DNA of 64,000 bases from an uncultured Bacteroidales bacterium (GTDB lineage: Bacteria; Bacteroidota; Bacteroidia; Bacteroidales; Muribaculaceae). Below the pieces are notes generated by a model. It was not told where the DNA came from. It saw only the letters and a list, made by a program, of their open reading frames with translations, and searched no databases. Location: assembly GCA_945829225.1 (NCBI GenBank), contig CALZTY010000004.1, positions 1 through 64,000 of the forward strand. Reading direction: 5' to 3'. This document shows positions 28,565 to 37,087 of this stretch, piece after piece. Both the position numbers and the translations under genes were made by a program. Within the stretch, counting starts at the first letter, position 1. Every line of letters starts with the position of its first letter.

Positions 28565-29379
28565 TTGTCGAGGTTGAAGAGGGCAAGCCCTCGGGGTGTC
28601 ATGTGCTCGGTGAGTTTGTAGGGATAAAATGGCACGGCAATTTCGCCCTGTGCATACGAAGCGACTTCGTAGGGTTGGTATATGAAGGCGAGTGTCCCAT
28701 CCAGGTCGATGTAGAAATTGCCATCAACGGGTAGGGCGGTGATACTCGTCGGACCGAGAATAGCCGCCATGCGACGAGCCTGGCGAGCGATGAGCGCCGG
28801 CAGTGCTTCGAGCCCTTCGGGAGTAAAAATATCCTCCAGTGTGATGATGTCGCCCTTGACGATGTCGTAGGTGATATATGTGTTGGTGTACATGCCATGG
28901 GCGGCGCGAGGCATATATGTGTAGGCGTTGATGCGGTAGGTGAGCAGTGACGACGTGAGCGAGGATATATTGCCCGTTATCGTGTGAAGCCCGTCGGATG
29001 ATGCTTCGAGGTCGGGGGTGACAGCGATATGCAGGGTGTCGTAGCCGGCTTCGATAGCGCAACCACCCATCAGCGCGGTGATGCACGTATCGGGATTGAT
29101 GGAGTCGTTGCCGAATGCGGCGGCAAGAATTGCCCGACGCAGCGGTGCAACATCGTTGTCATAGATGACAGTGGGCATCATAATCGCCACGGTATCGAGC
29201 CACACCAAGTCGGAGTCGCTGTTGAAGTCGCCGGCTGAGCCCACCAGGCTATAGGCGCAGCGTGCCGTCACCGGCTCTATTGTTATTGATGTGCATGGCT
29301 CCGGCTCGGATTTCGAGCAGGAGAAAGTTGCGCTTATGATGGCTACGAGGGAGAGGACAAGAACTAAGTGGCGTTTCAT
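28561..29379 (-). CDS. DUF3298-like lipoprotein
   Basis: Lipobox FSCSKSEPEP; VKGDIITLEDIFTPEGLEAL...FYIDLDGTLAFIYQPYEVASYAQGEI. Confidence 0.7.
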   Translation of the reverse strand: MKRHLVLVLSLVAIISATFSCSKSEPEPCTSITIEPVTARCAYSLVGSAGDFNSDSDLVWLDTVAIMMPTVIYDNDVAPLRRAILAAAFGNDSINPDTCITALMGGCAIEAGYDTLHIAVTPDLEASSDGLHTITGNISSLTSSLLTYRINAYTYMPRAAHGMYTNTYITYDIVKGDIITLEDIFTPEGLEALPALIARQARRMAAILGPTSITALPVDGNFYIDLDGTLAFIYQPYEVASYAQGEIAVPFYPYKLTEHMTPRGLALFNLDN

Positions 29380-29420
29380 TGTGATGGTTGATGAGGTATA
29401 TTCAGTATAACACACAAGGG

Positions 29421-30434
29421 TTAGCGATAGTTGCGAGGCGAGAAAATATCTGTGAATTCAGGCACCATGCGCGGCTGGCGATTGCGAGCCTTGGCTTTTT
29501 CGCGCAACTCGGGATGCGCATCGAGATACTCGAGCAAGGCGATGCGGTCAGCCATAGAGGGATTGTCGGGGTTGGCGGCATCGGGCATATCAGCCTCGAT
29601 GGAGTATCCAGCATGTTTCAGCGCATCGATGTAGGTGCGCCCGCCAAAGCCACACCACTCCATATATCGGTAAGCGACAATGTCGGCTTGATATATCTGC
29701 TTGGGTGTGTAGAGTAGGGCATATCGAGGCTGTGACTCATATGATACCATCGCGACGGCTGCCACGGCTGCAAGTTCGGTGAACGGTCCGGGTCCATCAT
29801 ACCCCGTTGCATAGTCGAGCACCACGCCGGCTATGGCGGCACCTATCGCACCGAAGATGCGCCCCACGCGCCCGCGGTTGCGCCGCGATTTTTCATAGCA
29901 GGCATGGGCGTAGGCATGTTGGAGGGTATAGTGTACGCCCTCGGCTGCCATAAGCGCCGACACTTCCTTAATATTGCCGTTGAGCATCTTGTACAGGGGG
30001 TAGGTGATGAAAAAGTAGCCGTTGGGGTACGAAAAAATGGCTACATCGGGCTCGTCGGTGACGGTCAATATAGAGGTGGGGCATATCCCACGAAGTCCTG
30101 AACGGTCGGCTACCGCCTCGGTGAATTTGTAGAGATTGGGGATGGTGGGGACCACGCGGAAGTACTCGTCACAGGCACACATCATGGAGACAAGGTCGCG
30201 CTTGAGGTCTTGGTTGTCATTGGAAGCCAGCGACTTGGCGGTCTTATAGAATTGCTCGTCGGTCATCTGCAACATGCGCCAAAATTCAGTCGCATTCCCG
30301 GCTTGCATCACCACATCGGCGACGTCAAATTCGGCAATGAGTTTCTTATACTCCTTCTCGGCATTGCGCGCGCAGATGCTCGAGGGGAATATGGCTATTA
30401 TGACAGCAATTATGGAGCAGAGCAGTCGGTTCAT
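29421..30434 (-). CDS. M48-like (Zn-peptidase-like) protein with degenerate active site
   Basis: EPDVAIFSYPNGYFFITYPLYKMLN; AAEGVHYTLQHAYAHA; YQADIVAYRYMEWCGF. Confidence 0.65.
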   Translation of the reverse strand: MNRLLCSIIAVIIAIFPSSICARNAEKEYKKLIAEFDVADVVMQAGNATEFWRMLQMTDEQFYKTAKSLASNDNQDLKRDLVSMMCACDEYFRVVPTIPNLYKFTEAVADRSGLRGICPTSILTVTDEPDVAIFSYPNGYFFITYPLYKMLNGNIKEVSALMAAEGVHYTLQHAYAHACYEKSRRNRGRVGRIFGAIGAAIAGVVLDYATGYDGPGPFTELAAVAAVAMVSYESQPRYALLYTPKQIYQADIVAYRYMEWCGFGGRTYIDALKHAGYSIEADMPDAANPDNPSMADRIALLEYLDAHPELREKAKARNRQPRMVPEFTDIFSPRNYR

Positions 30435-30451
30435 ATGGTTGTAAAATAAGA

Positions 30452-30472
30452 AGCCCTGCCGAGGCGAGGGCT
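30452..30472 (-). terminator. Terminator-like hairpin following the upstream minus-strand gene
   Basis: AGCCCT-9 nt-AGGGCT then TTCTTATTTT on minus strand. Confidence 0.5.
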
Positions 30473-30493
30473 CCCTATATGGTTTGTAGATGA

Positions 30494-31471
30494 TTACCTG
30501 ATGCGAAGTTTTTGTCCGGGGCGGAGAACCGCGTTGGCGCTGATGCCGTTGAGCCTACACAGGGCGCGCACCGTGGTGTGGTTGCGCGAGGCGATGCGGC
30601 TGAGGGAGTCGCCGCTACGCACTGTGTAGGTGGCACTGCCGCCCGACGACGAGCCGGGTGAGCGACGTCCCGAGCCATACTCGATGTGGTGTGTGGCGCG
30701 ATATTGCTGTGCATATGCCTCGTTGGCTGCCGGGTCAAAGTTGCGCGCCTCTTGATATGTGTCCTTATCGAAGGTATAGTAGTCGGTATGGGTCGTTTGG
30801 TTGGCAAAGTCAAAGATTGCCGCAGGGTTGATGGCGTAGCCCATATAGCGAGTCTCGAAGTGGAGGTGCGAGCCGAAGGAGCGTCCGGTGTTACCTGCCA
30901 AGCCGATGGGGTCGCCGGCGCGTACATATTGGTCGGGCTCTACCAGGAACTTGGAGAGGTGTCCGTATACGGTCTCGAGGTCGTTGGTGTGACGCAGTAC
31001 CACATAGTAGCCGTAGCCGCGACGCTCATACTTGGTGAGGCGCACCTTGCCGTCAAAGGCGGCGCGGATGGTGTCGCCGGTGTTGGCTTTAATATCGATA
31101 CCCTTGTGCATACGACGGAAGCGGCGGCGGTAGCCGTAGGGCGAGGTGATATATCCGGGGTGGGGCATAGCATAGCGTCGCACGTCGATGACGGCGGTCT
31201 GCGGTACATCTACTCCGGCATAGCAATTGACGAAGCCGCTGTTCCAGCCTTCTTCGTAAATGTCAAATTCGGGTTCTTCCTCCTCGTTGAAGAGCGACTC
31301 GAGATACTGGGTGGTATTCTCAAGCTCGACCGAGTAACTGCCCTGTGAGGCTATGAGCTCACCGTGTTGCTGGGTGTGCTGCCCGGGGAGGCGGTATTCC
31401 TGTGCGTCGACGCTGATGCCCGCCATGGCTATCAACGTCGCTAATGTGCTGAATTTAAGGGAGAGTTTCAT
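30494..31471 (-). CDS. M23 peptidase with C-terminal LysM
   Basis: HKGIDIKANTGDTIRAAFDG, GSHLHFETRY; LysM YTVRSGDSLSRIASRNHTTVRALCRLNG. Confidence 0.92.
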   Translation of the reverse strand: MKLSLKFSTLATLIAMAGISVDAQEYRLPGQHTQQHGELIASQGSYSVELENTTQYLESLFNEEEEPEFDIYEEGWNSGFVNCYAGVDVPQTAVIDVRRYAMPHPGYITSPYGYRRRFRRMHKGIDIKANTGDTIRAAFDGKVRLTKYERRGYGYYVVLRHTNDLETVYGHLSKFLVEPDQYVRAGDPIGLAGNTGRSFGSHLHFETRYMGYAINPAAIFDFANQTTHTDYYTFDKDTYQEARNFDPAANEAYAQQYRATHHIEYGSGRRSPGSSSGGSATYTVRSGDSLSRIASRNHTTVRALCRLNGISANAVLRPGQKLRIR

Positions 31472-31519
31472 CTCAGTTTTTCAAATAGTAAGGAGAGTGA
31501 TTAAAGATGGCAAAATTTT

Positions 31520-31981
31520 TTATACCTCGTCGGGAGCGTATATTGCAGCCTGTGTGAGCATCGGGTAGTCAAACACTTCCTCGGGCGAGAAGAAGCGATT
31601 GATCTCGATGATAGCGTTCTCGGGCGAGTCGCTGGCGTGAACGATGTTCTCCTGTCCGCTCATACCGAAGTCCCCGCGGATGGTGCCCGGAGCGGCGGCG
31701 CGGCAATTGGTGGCGCCAACCATCGAGCGTACCACTGCCACAGCATCGTTACCCTTAAGTACCATCACAATCACCGGTGTGGAGGTCATCGACTTGACCA
31801 ACGAGGGGAAGAATGGACGATCTACCAGGTGTGCGTAGTGCACGCGAAGTATTGCCTCATCGAGTTGCATCATCTTGATGCCGCTGATGAAGAGCCCCTT
31901 GCGCTGGAAGCGAGTGATTACATCGCCCACGAGGCTACGCTTGATTGCTGAGGGTTTAAGGATAATGAATGTTTGTTCCAT
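31520..31981 (-). CDS. ndk: Nucleoside-diphosphate kinase
   Basis: TFIILKPSAIKRSLVGDVI, GATN, NIVHASDSPENAIIEINRFF. Confidence 0.95.
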   Translation of the reverse strand: MEQTFIILKPSAIKRSLVGDVITRFQRKGLFISGIKMMQLDEAILRVHYAHLVDRPFFPSLVKSMTSTPVIVMVLKGNDAVAVVRSMVGATNCRAAAPGTIRGDFGMSGQENIVHASDSPENAIIEINRFFSPEEVFDYPMLTQAAIYAPDEV

Positions 31982-32025
31982 CGTTTTTCTTAGGCTATAA
32001 ATTGTGCTTACAAATGAAGCCACGC

Positions 32026-32033
32026 CAAAGTTA
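32026..32033 (-). promoter_or_regulatory. -7 box TAACTTTG for ndk
   Basis: CAAAGTTA on + strand. Confidence 0.45.
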
Positions 32034-32166
32034 GCAATTTTTGCTCTTTCGCGTGGCTTTTTTAGTCTTAAATTTTGCTAATAGCAAAATCCAACTTATA
32101 TTTCTGCTTTGTAAATACTTGATTTACAAAATGTTTGGCGAAAATATGTTATAAAACATATTTTTC

Positions 32167-33363
32167 CTATTTCAGCGCGGCTACTGCTTTCGCGATACGC
32201 TCCATGGCGATGCGCAGATTGTCGTCAGAGGTCGCGTAACTGAAGCGTATATACCCCGGTGCTCCAAAGGCGGCGCCATCGACTGTGGCGACGTGTCCAC
32301 ACTCGAGGAGGTACATGGCGAGGTCGCCCGAGGTCTCGATTTTGCGCCCGTCGGGAGCGGTCTTGCCCAGCAGAGCCGACACCTCGGGGAAGAGATAGAA
32401 TGCTCCCTGAGGCACATTGATGCGCAGTCCGGGAATTTGCGATGCTTTCTCAACTACGAGGTCGCGGCGGCGGCGGAATGCTGCGCACATCTCGGCAACG
32501 CACTCCTGCGAGCCGGTATAGGCGGCTTCGGCGGCTTTCTGCGCGATTGACGATGCTCCCGAGGTGTATTGCCCTTGAAGTTTCGATACAGCCTTGGCGA
32601 TGGCAAGCGGTGCGGCACAGTAGCCGATGCGCCAGCCGGTCATGGCATATGCCTTTGATACACCGTTGATTATCACCACGCGGTCGGCTATGGATTTAAA
32701 TGACCCCAGCGAGGTGAACGAGCCGGTATAGTTAATGTGCTCATATATTTCATCGGCAACGACGATGATGTCGGGGTGACGCTCGATCACTGCCACCAGG
32801 GCGGCGAGCTCGTCGCGTGAGTATACACTGCCGGTGGGGTTGGACGGCGAGCACAGCAATATCATGCGTGTGCGCGCTGTGATAGCCGCCTCGAGCCGCT
32901 CGGGAGTTACCTTGAAGTCGCTATCGATGCCGGTGGGGATAGTCACCGTGATGCCCTCGGCGAGCTTGACCATCTCGACATAACTTACCCATGCCGGTGT
33001 GGGTATGACCACCTCGTCGCCGGGATTGACAGTGGCGAGGATGACATTGCACAGGGCTTGCTTGGCGCCATTTGATACGACGATGCAATCGGGAGTGAAG
33101 GAGAGCCCGTTCTCGCGAGCCAATTTGTCGCATACTGCCTGACGCAGCGACAGATAGCCCGGCACGGGTGAGTAGAAGGAGTAGTTATCGGCTATGGCTT
33201 GGTCGGCGGCTGCTTTGATGTGGTCGGGAGTGTAGAAATCGGGCTCTCCCACCGACAGGTTGATCACATCAATGCCTTGTTGGCGCAACTCTGCGCTCTT
33301 CTGCGACATTGCCAGGGTTTGGGATACAGCAAGTGATTTGACTCTTTGCGAAATAAATTCCAT
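32167..33363 (-). CDS. PLP-dependent aspartate-type aminotransferase
   Basis: LSVGEPDFYTPDHIKAAA, LLCSPSNPTGSVY, VINGVSKAYAMTGWRIGY. Confidence 0.93.
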   Translation of the reverse strand: MEFISQRVKSLAVSQTLAMSQKSAELRQQGIDVINLSVGEPDFYTPDHIKAAADQAIADNYSFYSPVPGYLSLRQAVCDKLARENGLSFTPDCIVVSNGAKQALCNVILATVNPGDEVVIPTPAWVSYVEMVKLAEGITVTIPTGIDSDFKVTPERLEAAITARTRMILLCSPSNPTGSVYSRDELAALVAVIERHPDIIVVADEIYEHINYTGSFTSLGSFKSIADRVVIINGVSKAYAMTGWRIGYCAAPLAIAKAVSKLQGQYTSGASSIAQKAAEAAYTGSQECVAEMCAAFRRRRDLVVEKASQIPGLRINVPQGAFYLFPEVSALLGKTAPDGRKIETSGDLAMYLLECGHVATVDGAAFGAPGYIRFSYATSDDNLRIAMERIAKAVAALK

Positions 33364-33518
33364 AACGGTATCTGATTTGGTTGCTATTGTCTACAAAGGT
33401 ACGACTTATTTTTGAATAAACGAAAAAATATCTCTCCTATGCTCAAAATCTCAGATAATTTCATTAAATTTGCCCTGTGCACCGAAACATATGATTTTAC
33501 ACCTTAATATTACATAGT

Positions 33519-34874
33519 ATGAAAAAATTATTCAGATTTGGTCTGGCAGCCCTCTCTCTGGTGGCTATGGTCATCGCTTCCGGCTGCTCCGACAAGAGAA
33601 CCTCCAATTTGCTTGGCGTCGTGGGTGATGATGCTGAAGCAGTAGCATTTTTCCGTCCTGTAGACCTCTTAAAGTCGTTGGGCGCAAAAACCGATGGTGG
33701 CACACTCACTGCACCCGCCGCGGCTAAGGAGTTTTTCCCTAATGCCGATGTGCTGAAATTCAAGGGTATTGACTACAACCTCGCCGCTTTCGCTGCATAT
33801 GATGATGCACCCAATACTGTGATGATTGCTGCTATCAAGGATGCCGATGCACTCGCTTCCTCGCTCAAAAAACTCGACTACGAGAAAAACTCGGTCGGCG
33901 GAAAAGATGTTTATATGAAGGATGGTAGCGCTCTGCTTATCCTTGATGGTCAACTCATTGCCTTTGATTGTTACGACGAGTCCGTCCTCGAAGATTATGT
34001 CGAAAACATAGTTGACCGCTCCAAGAAACCCTTGGATGGCTGGAAACAAGACCTCCTCATGGCTCGCTCCGGAAAGACCATATATGGCATCATTCCTGTT
34101 GATGAAAAAATCGATTTCATTGACGCGGATTTCGACGGCATGGTCGCTTTTGATGCCAACCTCAATGGTACCAAAGCCGAGGTGAATGTCAATTTGTACG
34201 ACAACAAGGGTAAGGTCATCACGCTCTCCGAGGTCCTTGGCGAGGACTTGGCTCCTATTGGAAACCTCTCAGAGCATATTTGCAACGATGCTCAGATCGT
34301 GTATGCTTTCGGCGGCTTTATAGACGAGAGCATTTTTGCAAGGTTTTTGGACTTTTATCGCATGCCAATAAGCGATATGGACAATGTCGATTTGCTCAGA
34401 GGTCTTGTTGCAAATATCAATGTAAATAGTTTTGATAGAAGAGGTAACCCCGATATTGAATCAATGCAGGTTAGTGGTGCCGTTAGTATTGCCGAAGGCA
34501 AGGCGCACCGCGTATTTAAGGATATGATTGACCTATTAAAGGATGTAGGTGCAAGAGTGAAATCCAAAGGTGATGAGTATATCATCACTGTAGGTGAAAC
34601 CAAAGTGACAACTCGTGAAGACGGCGATGTTGTGGTCTTCGCACTTGGCGACGAATTCTCCGGCTCCCACCCCTCTGTAGGCGATTGCCTCGCTTATATC
34701 GGTGTTAATATCCCTGCCGACCACCCTGCCCTGAACCAGTATCTCGACCACGGCGTCGGCTTGAAGGGTAATCTCAAAGTAATGGAGTCGTCTATTCATG
34801 CCGAACTCGACTTAGTCGACAGCGATCAGCCTTTCTTGCAGAAGTTATATTCCGTTTTGAAGGACATTTATTAA
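33519..34874 (+). CDS. Hypothetical lipoprotein, DUF4836-like
   Basis: Lipobox ASGCSDKRT; VVGDDAEAVAFFRPVDLLKSLG. Confidence 0.55.
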   Translation: MKKLFRFGLAALSLVAMVIASGCSDKRTSNLLGVVGDDAEAVAFFRPVDLLKSLGAKTDGGTLTAPAAAKEFFPNADVLKFKGIDYNLAAFAAYDDAPNTVMIAAIKDADALASSLKKLDYEKNSVGGKDVYMKDGSALLILDGQLIAFDCYDESVLEDYVENIVDRSKKPLDGWKQDLLMARSGKTIYGIIPVDEKIDFIDADFDGMVAFDANLNGTKAEVNVNLYDNKGKVITLSEVLGEDLAPIGNLSEHICNDAQIVYAFGGFIDESIFARFLDFYRMPISDMDNVDLLRGLVANINVNSFDRRGNPDIESMQVSGAVSIAEGKAHRVFKDMIDLLKDVGARVKSKGDEYIITVGETKVTTREDGDVVVFALGDEFSGSHPSVGDCLAYIGVNIPADHPALNQYLDHGVGLKGNLKVMESSIHAELDLVDSDQPFLQKLYSVLKDIY

Positions 34875-34877
34875 TTT

Positions 34878-35558
34878 GTGACTCACGATATTAAACAAAT
34901 ACAATCGATAAGACTGCGGGGTCTCCTCCCCGCAGTCTTTGACAATGCCCCGGGGCGCGAGCGCTTTGCCGCCTCGAGGGTGATGCTCGGCGATGTCGTC
35001 CTCGAGCGCGGCAAGTCTTACTGCCTCAATGCCTCGTCGGGTACCGGCAAAACTTCGCTCTGCGGCTTCATCTACGGCTCGCGACGCGACTATGTGGGCG
35101 AGATACTCTTCAACGACTCCGATGCCCGCTCCCTCTCGGTCGAGCAGTGGTGCCAACTACGCCGCCGTCACATCGCTTTCTTGCCTCAAGAACTCGGGCT
35201 CTTCGCCGAACTATCGGTGATGGACAATATCCAACTCAAAAACCGCCTCACCGACACCAAGACCCCGACGCAGATAATGCAGATGCTCGATCGCCTCGAC
35301 GTTGCAGACCTCGCCGATCGCCTCGCCGGTCAAATATCGGTGGGACAGCAACAGCGCGTTGCCCTGGTGCGTGCCCTCTGTCAGCCCTTCGACTTTATCT
35401 TGCTCGACGAGCCGGTCAGCCACCTCGATGCCTTCAACAATCAATTGTGCGCCGACTTGATTGTCGAGGAGGCTGCCCGTTATTGCGCTGCTATCGTGTT
35501 CACCTCGGTGGGTAATTCCCTCTCAGTCAAGACTCCCGTAATCCCGCTAAATCTATGA
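34878..35558 (+). CDS. ABC transporter ATP-binding protein
   Basis: NASSGTGKTSLCGFIYG Walker A, SVGQQQRVALVRAL signature, FILLDEPVSHLDA; GTG start. Confidence 0.9.
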   Translation: MTHDIKQIQSIRLRGLLPAVFDNAPGRERFAASRVMLGDVVLERGKSYCLNASSGTGKTSLCGFIYGSRRDYVGEILFNDSDARSLSVEQWCQLRRRHIAFLPQELGLFAELSVMDNIQLKNRLTDTKTPTQIMQMLDRLDVADLADRLAGQISVGQQQRVALVRALCQPFDFILLDEPVSHLDAFNNQLCADLIVEEAARYCAAIVFTSVGNSLSVKTPVIPLNL

Positions 35559-36739
35559 TACGCAAACTGTTAAAGCGAAATATCAGCGCCTGGCAGATTG
35601 CCGGTTACTCGGTAGCTACTCTTGCCGGCGTGGTCATTGTGATGTCGGCGGTGCAATTCTATATCGACCTCGGCGGTGCCTTGGGCGTTAAGTCGGGTAG
35701 CGGTACTAACCTCGTCTCACCCCGCAATATGGTGATTTCCAAGCCTGTCGGGCTCGGAAATACTCTCACGGGCAGTGCGCCCTCATTCGATGCCGACGAG
35801 ATTGCCGATATCGAGGCTCAGCCTTGGGTCTCGGGCGTCTCGGCTTTCCAAGCCTCCAACTTCGGCGTTTGGGCGGGCGTCGACTTCGGTGGCCGAAGCC
35901 TCTCCTCGGCGATGTTCTTCGAGTCTATCCCCGACCGCCTCGTCGATGCCTCGATACGTGGCTTTGATTTCGACCCCGAGAGCCCTCTTATCCCCATTGT
36001 CATCTCCAAGGACTACTTGGCGCTCTACAATTTCGGCTTCGCCACTTCGGGTGGCATGCCGGTAGTCAGCGAGGGCATCATTTCTTCAATCCCGCTGCGC
36101 GTCACCCTCTCGGGCAACGGTCGCCGCGACACCTTCGATGCCCGCATCGTGGGCTTCTCCAATTGGATTAACACCATCTGCGTGCCGCAGTCTTTCATGG
36201 ATTGGGCTCACGACATCTATGGCAGCGGCATCGCCGCTGAGCCATCGCGACTGATTGTCGAGGTGAGTGACCCCTCCGACCCCGCTGTCGGCAAGTATAT
36301 GTCACACAATAATTATATAGTTGCCGGTCCCGAGGATACCAGCAGCCGTGCTACCTATTTGTTGCGCATCGTCTCCGCTTCTGTTGCCGCTGTGGGCGCT
36401 GTCATCACTCTGTTGGCGCTGTTCATCCTCGTGCTGAGCCTATTCCTGCTCATACAGAAGAACGGTCGCTCCATTGCCGGGCTCCTGTTGCTGGGCTATT
36501 CCCCCGCCGAGGTATCGCGCTACTATATGATGCTGGTCGGCGTCATCAACACCGCCGTCCTCCTGCTGTCGGTGCTCGCTGTGCTCCTTATCTCCGGGCT
36601 ATGGACGCCCACTGTCCTTGCCCTCGGCGCTTCGCCGGCATCGCCTTGGGCGGCTATCGCTGTCGGTGCTGCTCTATTAGCGGCTATTACTATCATTAAT
36701 TGCTTCATTATCCGCCGTATGGTTGCCAACTACTTTTAA
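35555..36739 (+). CDS. ABC transporter permease (FtsX-like)
   Basis: N-terminal TM, periplasmic domain, three C-terminal TMs; overlaps the ATPase ORF. Confidence 0.8.
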   Translation: MIRKLLKRNISAWQIAGYSVATLAGVVIVMSAVQFYIDLGGALGVKSGSGTNLVSPRNMVISKPVGLGNTLTGSAPSFDADEIADIEAQPWVSGVSAFQASNFGVWAGVDFGGRSLSSAMFFESIPDRLVDASIRGFDFDPESPLIPIVISKDYLALYNFGFATSGGMPVVSEGIISSIPLRVTLSGNGRRDTFDARIVGFSNWINTICVPQSFMDWAHDIYGSGIAAEPSRLIVEVSDPSDPAVGKYMSHNNYIVAGPEDTSSRATYLLRIVSASVAAVGAVITLLALFILVLSLFLLIQKNGRSIAGLLLLGYSPAEVSRYYMMLVGVINTAVLLLSVLAVLLISGLWTPTVLALGASPASPWAAIAVGAALLAAITIINCFIIRRMVANYF

Positions 36740-36843
36740 GTCTAATCGTTAAATTATTTGCGATTATTAACTTAACAATGTTAAATGTGCAAATCGAGCC
36801 ATAAAAATGACGTTAATTTTTGGTAAGATTGGAGAAAATTGAT

Positions 36844-37087
36844 TTACTTTGCGGTGAAAAACCTCAGCTACGGGATATGCCCGGGGGAGAGTAACCTTAA
36901 ATTTGTGAGCGAGACAAGCCATGGAAAGACTAAGCCGACACAGGCTTTACACTTTTATGTGTTCATTGCAAGCAAGTTACGGTGCTCTTCATGAGTTCCG
37001 AGATACCATGTGCCGAGTTAGATAGGCAATCGTTTGATTATTTAATTTTTTTGAGATTATACATTTACTAACTTAAAATCTACTTGC
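36844..37087 (+). promoter_or_regulatory. Putative promoter plus ~230 nt 5' leader of susC
   Basis: TTACTTTG box at 36844-36851, no ORF to ATG 37088. Confidence 0.4.

Noticed and set aside
34878-36739. ABC ATPase/permease pair as a defence or bacteriocin exporter
   Set aside because: Only generic FtsX/LolD-like features; no cargo or processing genes adjacent.
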